The notes beneath the pieces are model-generated. The model had not been told where the DNA came from. It searched no databases and was given only the letters and a program-made list of their open reading frames with translations. DNA of 64,000 nt. Source: Haemonchus contortus (Eukaryota > Nematoda > Chromadorea > Rhabditida > Trichostrongylidae). Where the stretch lies: NCBI GenBank assembly GCA_000469685.2, contig LS997567.1, positions 3,400,663 to 3,464,662 of the forward strand, in the 5' to 3' direction. The translations under genes and the position numbers were made by a program. Each line of letters opens with the position of its first letter. The stretch's first letter is position 1. Shown piece after piece: positions 57,401-64,000 of this stretch.

Positions 57401-60400
57401 ACATGTAGTCACCACAGGTTCGAACACCCTGAAATCTCAAGGATTACGTAAATTCAAATCGGGATTAAGAATATTCTTTTAGTTTAAACAAAGAAAACTG
57501 CAGAGCAATATATAACCAAAAAATTGATGGATCGTTTTGAAGGCAAATTCACAAAATTTCCCCCTCCGCGCATCTCCTCGTCTTTCGTTGACAAAGCGCA
57601 TCTGGGAAACAATGAAATAACAAATCATCAACAAATCTACATTCTTATCAATGCTCAGGGCAGGAAACTTCCTTCACAGATTCTTACTCCCTCTTTTTAT
57701 CCGAGAAAAAAAAACAGGAGCAAAACCAATAGCGAAAACCTTTGATAATAAGCAAATCGAAAATTTCGGCATTACAGGATTTCATTCTGAAAATTTTGAC
57801 AGATCTTTCTAAAGGGGCTCGGAAAAGTGTCCATCAATATGTAACTGACAAGGGAAGGATACTAATTCGCAGTGGCCATCTGAGATGAGATGTATACTGC
57901 CGAATGTGTCTCCAGGTGAGTATCTCAAATCCGCTTTCCAAATCTGCTAAACGATTCTGGGGTCAGAGTTATGGGACCATTTCATCTCCTGTGTTAAACG
58001 CCCCGAGATGCCTATATAAGCCAACCGAAAAGAAGACCGAATGTGCGGCGATGGAGCAGTTGGTACGATGGCGGACTCTCAGGATGGTCACGGAGGTTCG
58101 GATCCTTGATGCTTCTGCTCGTTTTGCATTTTGAAAAAACATCTCCCAAATGCTTGCAAAATGCTTTTACGCTTCATATCCACCATCTATAGGGTTCCCT
58201 TACGTTTGACAAATGCTGTAAAGGATGATATAATGGAAGTTTTCCTTTACCCCCATTTACCCCCACCCACCGAATCGAGATGCAGTCCTATCCCAATCAC
58301 TCGATGGGGTTGCGAAATTTACGGCAGCACCGTGCAGTTTCGACAGAGGGGAGAGCGGGGAGGGGGGATCGGATGACTCATCTGACCGTAATCGACCGTA
58401 ATACTCGCTGTTAGAGCAATACCCTCTGCTCGGCCAGAAATGAACCATGGGTACTATTACACCCCAAAACCTCAAAATCTTGATTTTCGATGAAACTTCG
58501 CCTATAGGGGTAATCCGATGCCCTGATAACGGATATAACCTTCATTTTTGGCGTTGGCGCCATTTGACCTCAATTGGCGCCAATTTGGCGCCAAGGGTGT
58601 TTTCACCAAAGTTGCTGAAAACATGCGTTTAGGGGTTATTTGAGGTCCTGATGACGAATATAACATTTATTTTTGGCGCTGGCGCCATTTGACTCCAATT
58701 GGCGCCAATTTGGCGCCAAATTGGCGCCAATTGGAGTCAAATGGCGCCAACGCCAAAAATGAAGGTTATATTCGTTATCAGGGCATCGGATTACCCCTAT
58801 AGGCGAAGTTTCATCGAAAATCAAGATTTTGAGGTTTTGGGGGTGTAATAGTACCCATGGTTCATTTCTGGCCGAGCAGAGGGTATTGCTCTAACAGCGA
58901 GTATTACGGTCAATTACGGTCAGACGAGTCATCCGACCCCCCCTCCCCGCTCTCCCCTCTGTCGAAACTGCACGGTGCTGCCGTAAATTTCGCAACCCCA
59001 TCGAGTGATTGGGATAGGACTGCATCTCTATTCGGTGGGTGGGGGTGAATGGGGGTAAAGGAAAACTTCCATTATATCATCCTTTACAGCATTTGTCAAA
59101 CGTAAGGGAACCCTATAGATGGTGGATATGAAGCGTAAAAGCATTTTGCAAGCATTTGGGAGATGTTTTTTCAAAATGCAAAACGAGCAGAAGCATCAAG
59201 GATCCGAACCTCCGTGACCATCCTGAGAGTCCGCCATCATACCAACTGCTCCATCGCCGCACATTCGGTCTTCTTTTCGGTTGGCTTATATAGGCATCTC
59301 GGGGCGTTTAACACAGGAGAGGAAATGGTCCCATAACTCTGACCCCAGAATCGTTTAGCAGATTTGGAAAGCGGATTTGAGATACTCACCTGGAGACACA
59401 TTCGGCAGTATACATCTCATCTCAGATGGCCACTGCGACCTAGTATCCTTCCCTTGTGAGCTCGCCGAGATGTAAAAACATTGAAGTTTTTTAGTGTGAA
59501 GGTTAGGTCCACAAACACTCTTTTCAAGAATATATAGTACAGTATAGTTTAAATTCTTCGATAAACTTTTCACAATAGAATGAGTTCGTCCGAGCCGGAG
59601 GTAGCTAATAGTTGTCACAGCACAAGGCGGTGGAGAACACTACTCCTACTCAATTCCGATACACAAGTTACCGTTACAGTAAAAAAGGAGTTTATCCCGA
59701 AACTTTAACCTCGATCGAACACAACAGTACCTGAATAGACATTCCTAGCCGTGACCATATATGAAATGCTTGCATTAATTTGTCCATAGCAGTGCCATAG
59801 CTCTGAAAATGTGACGGACGACCATATGATATGATTTTTACTCTCATACATATACAAAGAATCACTAATGAACAGAGATATAATCCAGCCATTTCCGCAG
59901 CCCCCCCCCCCCCATTAGATTTTTCAGCAACAAAATCAGGAATTCTCAGACCAAAACATCAAGCACGTACTCTAAATTCCAGTCAACAAACACTTCCTCA
60001 TTTAAAGTGGAGGGACAGAATTCGATTACGACGATGCTAAATCACCTAGTCTGGATTAGTTTGGAAAACACAGCTCCAGTGAAGCTTCCGCTACCACAAC
60101 CTTCTTTTTCCAACCCAAATCTCATTTAGTAAGCACCACAAAGAAGTTACACAACGATGATGAATCGGCTAACATTCATTTTGGACGGTTGAATAAGTTT
60201 TTTTCGAGTTTTTGTTCCCTTTCATTGCTACTGGTCTACCTCATTTCCTATGCTAGATTGGGAGCCGTTTCAGAGCGTTCGGGCAAAAATTTGCATTCGA
60301 CGGAGATTCATGGAAATTCTGAACAGTTCGGATAATCCTGTTCACACAATAAGTACAGTCAGTTTCTTTGTACCCCTGGCGTACGCCCGGGTGCACCCAT

Positions 60401-63400
60401 TTCCCGTTTTCGCCTCCGCTCATACGAAAACAAAAAAGCGACTGAATAACCAAAGGTATGAAAAAGCGGAGTCGGCCCTTCTCAGAACTGCACTCAGGGT
60501 TAGTTATCGAGTTACGCCATAATCAACTCTATGAGAAATGAGCCGGCCTACAAATCATTTTGGGAATACCCTGAAATTCTATGGATAATAGCCGCTCATG
60601 GACGAAAGCGGTTTAATTTTTACAAACTCTGTATCGTCATCATCGTTAATATCCACAAGTACACTAGAAATTGTTCATAAGCCGGGTCCATGTCAAATAT
60701 TCTGAAGTAGAGGAACCAGGGCGTAAGTTGTGAGACTAGTCTCCCTCTTAACTTCCGGATCAAGACTGCGGCGCCCGAAGTAGGACCTTATGGCCCAAGT
60801 CTCCCGTTTCTGAGTTCATTACGTGGTTCAAGGCAAAAAAAATCGATTTTTCTAGTATGGATATAAACGATAATACGATGAAAATTCAAAAAATTGAGCC
60901 GCTTTGAAGCTGCGAATCTATCGAGAGTAAACAAAATTCCCAGAAACAACAATTGGAAAATAATATAAGAGATGAAAACCTTAAAGGAGATTTTAAGAGC
61001 AGACCATAATAAATGGAAAATTCGAGCATACCAACCTTTGCTCGACACTCAAGATGTACTCCTGGCACGGATAACGATGTGATCAGCATTGTTATGCAAC
61101 GAAGCAGAAATACAGTTCCAACGAGGGAAAACATTCGTCGCATGATCACAACCCTGAAAAAACCATCGTTTCCCTGTGTTGTTCTTCAGAACTTACAATA
61201 AAAAAGAATGTATCTCAGTTCAACAACTGATAAGTACAGCCAGAAACACTTGTTTGACTGAACGAAAAAAATTGAAATGAATCGTACAGATGATACAAGC
61301 TTCCGTGGCATAAACAGTAAATAAAAAAACAACTAACCTATGCTTATGAAAAATAAGTACAGTGAACCAGATGAAAGATAGCGCTACACCTATCAGCTCG
61401 CATACTTCGAATGCCCATGGAATTAACGGCAAGTTGTCAAGTACAATATCTGGTAGGGGCGGATACATTTTCATATCTGTAACGTGTTTTTCAGGAACAA
61501 ATGTAAGCCTAACATTAATAAAAACAAAACTGATCTTAGATTTTTTAAAATATTCCTTCCGTTTTACTTCTTTTCAGGCGTTTTCTCTTAGAAATTGCAA
61601 ATTTAGCAAGAAAAATTTGACACTTCTTATCCAAAATATCACAAAACAAAATACAAAGCCAGCCAAACATTAAAAGAAAATAAAAACTGTTTGGCCCTAC
61701 CATACCTGGCACACGGTCATGTACTAGAACCATAACAAAGGCTGTAATGAGCAGTGAAGATAAGCAATATAAAAAAGCAATGAGCAGCTTGGCAAGACTT
61801 TTTGATTTCGTATCAGGACTTTCAACGGTCCGTATAAGCTGAAAGAAGCTTCCATAAGGATGAGAAAGGATCATAAAGAGAAATCACATTAATATTAGAA
61901 GAATCCAGCAAAACTAACCAGGAAATGAAGTTACAATGTTTCAAAAAAACAATTAAATGCAGACCTCATCTCTTGATATCAAGCGCACAGAGCGGATATC
62001 ACCGGCATCTGATATAGAATCGACGAGAGGGTCGTCACTATAAAGAAAAGTAAGAGTAGTAATTAAACTATATGGAAATTATCCCAGAAGAAGAAAAGAG
62101 ATAAGAAAAACGACCACATTATTCTCTAAAATATTTCATTATTTACGACTGCAAGCCACACAATTCCATTTGGAAAATGACACCGTTCCAACTGTTTGGC
62201 TACTTGTAATTATTACCCGAACAATTTCGCGCAATTTACTTTACTTATCTTCTAGTGTTACTTAAAATAAGCAAGGATAGTTCTATACTAATCACGCATT
62301 ATTCTTTCAATTATTATAATTAAATCGACGTTGAAATGCAAACTGAACCAATCGATACAGAAATTCTGCAAATTATGAGGTACCTGGGGATAACATGAGT
62401 ATGCAGTACAAGAAAGTAAAAGGAAAGTAAGTGCGAAGGCCATAGCCATAACGAAAGGAAAGTGATGTAGCCAGAGCCGCTACCATTTCCCTAATTTTAT
62501 CGCTTCATAGTTTTTCAGATACTCAATTTGAGCGCTATATTGAAATAGGACGTAGATATAATTCTATTATATTTTCATCGAGAAAAAGAGATTATTATTA
62601 TTAAAAATAACCATACACTTCATTAAATGATTACTTGTTAGTGAAACTATTTATAGAAAGCTTTTAAAAACGCAGCTCACATAATTGCACTCTGTTTCGT
62701 CCTAACAAAAACATCTTCGCCTGATATAGACATTTTCCTACGTTGATCATATTCTACACATAGTAAGACGTCATCATGTTGAGACGCGGATTCGGAAATT
62801 CGAGGTGATGGCTGACTTGAATTAATATGGGACTAAAAACAGCATTAAAAATCAATTTGCCCAACTGAAAAATAAAAACCAACTTCATTAAATTCATACA
62901 TTTCTCAAGTCATAAATTGCTCGACCAAGTCTTTTGATATCACCTAAGCATTTGATTTGTAACGGTGGATCTCGTAAATCGAGTTCGGACAGCATAAGCA
63001 AGGTAGCCCCGTCAATCTGAAAAAAAATCACTTCAAATGAAGGAAATTTCAATCGATATTCAGCGACCAACTTGTTAAAATCAACTAGTGAAACGAAAAC
63101 AAGTTTTTAGCAAAGAATTTTCGTGAAAACATTGAAAATCGAGGATCCATCAAGCATTTGTCATTTTTAATCCTTGACGGTCCCAGCACTAGCCAAAGGG
63201 CAAATGAAAAACGAAAATAAGTCATACTTCAAAGAAATCAATACTTCATACAAGTAAAGGCCTTACTTTATGTTGAACGGCAAATAAATCAGCATACTGT
63301 TGAAAACCAGCATTTTGTAACCAGATGGAGACGTCTTTTGTCGTCCATTCGAAAACTTCTGAAGGCATTACGGTGTCGGTACCGCCGTTCGCCACTATTG

Positions 63401-63425
63401 GCGAACGTATTGCCTTTCGTACCAT
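54465..63425 (-). CDS. sms-3: Sphingomyelin-synthase-related protein with SAM domain (SAMD8/SMSr; nematode sms-3 type), 479 aa, 12 exons
   Basis: Exons from 5' (minus): 63425-63267, 63016-62900, 62832-62681, 62037-61965, 61838-61706, 61476-61338, 61153-61036, 59802-59731, 57428-57350, 57208-57098, 56568-56432, 54614-54465; phases fit throughout to 480 codons. An N-terminal SAM domain (residues about 20-90, [17 protein letters not shown] ... [11 protein letters not shown]) is followed by a multi-pass phosphatidic-acid-phosphatase-type core. Catalytic residues are H334 in [10 protein letters not shown], and H377 and D381 in H-E-H-Y-S-I-D. SAM plus [10 protein letters not shown] identify SMSr, which makes ceramide phosphoethanolamine in the ER and senses ceramide, rather than Golgi sphingomyelin synthase. 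The lysine-rich tail ends KKNH, fitting a KKxx ER-retrieval signal. An alternative start at 63368 would shorten it by 19 residues. Confidence 0.94.
54726..55624. repeat. Hairpin-family element in the last SMSr intron
   Basis: Ends AAAGGCACAGTTCACGATAA and TTATCGTGAACTGTGCCTTT are perfect inverted repeats of about 20 bases. The 900-bp interior is non-coding. It is the cleanest pair of ends of this family in the window. Confidence 0.75.
55660..55748. repeat. Small inverted repeat
   Basis: CTGCTTTCATAGTGCACTA near 55666 pairs with TAGTGGACTATGAAAGCAG ending near 55743, around a loop with three TAGTAA-type units. It lies just outside the hairpin element, within the SMSr intron. Confidence 0.5.
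57849..59457. repeat. 1.6-kb near-perfect palindrome (foldback element) in an SMSr intron
   Basis: The left arm 57849-58590 and right arm 58716-59457 are reverse complements over about 740 bases with few mismatches. They are joined by a 125-base centre that holds a third partial copy of the inner arm (TGGCGCCAATTTGGCGCC words). Each arm contains box-A-like (58052-58063, TGGAGCAGTTGG) and box-B-like (58095-58105, GGTTCGGATCC) Pol III signals 31 bases apart. The arms encode no recognisable protein. Flanking target duplications are not evident. Confidence 0.9.
59458..61035. other. Rest of the SMSr introns around exon 8
   Basis: Apart from exon 8 (59802-59731) nothing coding is seen. A C-tract of 14 is at about 59901-59914. 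The 90-aa frame at 60250-60522 has no domain. Confidence 0.4.
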
Positions 63426-63438
63426 TTATTTTGGTACC

Positions 63439-63447
63439 CTGTAAAAT
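63439..63447 (-). promoter_or_regulatory. Candidate trans- or cis-splice acceptor before the SMSr start
   Basis: On minus TATTTTACAG ends 14 bases before the ATG at 63425. It would serve as an SL acceptor or join an upstream 5' UTR exon. Confidence 0.45.
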
Positions 63448-64000
63448 AAATTGTTTAAAATGGTAATTAAATAAAAAAGAAAGTAATAATTGGACAAAAG
63501 ACATGTGCAAAATGAAAATGTTACAAATTAATTGAACGTCAATGGGCAATTAGAAAGAAAAACGAAGTTGCAAAAGAGGGAAAAACGGAAAAATCGAATT
63601 TGTCGAGGATGATTGAAGTAAAAGATGTGAAGAGGAATAAATTGCTTACTGAATTCGTCAAAGTTAACTAGTCATATGGGCCAGAAAATCGATATTAAAG
63701 CCGAGTGCCCGGATGAGATGAGGTAAACACAATGAGTGCAATGAGACAGCTATGTCTTAATGTAAGTAAAAAGAAACCAGTTATTGAGAATGTAAGGGCA
63801 AAGTACAAGGGAATGGCCAACAATTTTTTCCTCCCGAGTGAAACACATAAGCCAGCAGCTCGTCGAAGGCTTCACGTCAGAGGCATCTCGTCCACCATGA
63901 CTAATGGCCCAAGAGGAAAAGCTGGCAAAACGGCATTTGTTCAGATTTTCTTTGTCGATTGGCAAACATTAAAGTAAAAAGAGTAATCGATTTGATACCG
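63448..64000. other. Right end, upstream of the SMSr gene
   Basis: No gene can be supported. An 81-aa plus frame (63732-63977) has a basic composition but no domain or splice context, and overlaps an equally long minus frame. Confidence 0.35.

Noticed and set aside
62384..62449. Minus-strand [19 protein letters not shown] followed by a GTACCT donor within an SMSr intron
   Set aside because: It does not fit the phase of the flanking exons and has no acceptor before it. It is probably chance, although an alternative first exon is not excluded.
1..64000. CRISPR arrays, prokaryotic operons, rRNA genes, or a multi-gene defence-type system
   Set aside because: None is seen. Repeats are of eukaryotic transposon, SINE or microsatellite type, and genes are intron-rich nematode genes.

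Overview
The window is nematode nuclear DNA, most likely from a strongylid (clade V, hookworm-like) parasite. The evidence is short GT-AG introns with TTTTCAG-type acceptors, candidate spliced-leader acceptors just upstream of start codons, orthologues of C. elegans genes, and a heavy load of BEL/Pao, mariner, hairpin-type and tRNA-derived repeats. The species is inferred; no sequence comparison could be run.

Four genes can be assembled exon by exon with consistent splice phases. (1) A heterotrimeric G-protein alpha subunit lies on + at 22348-28578 (10 exons, 356 aa). (2) A metallo-beta-lactamase-fold protein of the MBLAC1/SWIP-10 type lies on + at 30895-39527 (14 exons, about 505 aa, with signal peptide and a long low-complexity N-terminal part). 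(3) A dTDP-glucose 4,6-dehydratase of the RML-2/TGDS type lies on - at 45106-40380 (8 exons, 344 aa), tail to tail with gene 2. (4) A SAM-domain sphingomyelin-synthase-related protein (SAMD8/SMSr, nematode sms-3 type) lies on - at 63425-54465 (12 exons, 479 aa) and ends in a KKxx-type ER signal. The functions are unrelated: signalling, a glial or secreted MBL enzyme, rhamnose-precursor synthesis, and sphingolipid synthesis. Nothing suggests an operon.

Region by region: 1-4204 is the 3' part of a BEL/Pao retrotransposon that has lost its RNase H segment, with a probable 3' LTR. 4205-11850 holds two paralogous small secreted genes with a saposin-like cysteine pattern. The first is broken and carries a mariner insertion; the second is possibly intact. 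11850-22347 is gene-poor and repeat-rich. 22348-28632 is the G-alpha gene. 28826-30894 is intergenic. 30895-39527 is the SWIP-10-like gene, whose introns contain a SINE nested in a MITE, and a mariner element inside a TATAT microsatellite. 40267-45119 is the RML-2-like gene. 45120-54464 is mostly repeats with one weak membrane-protein exon. 54465-63447 is the SMSr gene, with a 1.6-kb near-perfect palindrome in one intron.

There is no operon-like, CRISPR-like or defence-like system here. The most interesting material is the repeat landscape (a tRNA-headed SINE family with a visible 12-bp target-site duplication, several hairpin families and the large palindrome) and the structure of the four conserved genes. 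Exon boundaries were read by eye from splice signals and phase, so single boundaries may be wrong by a few bases.
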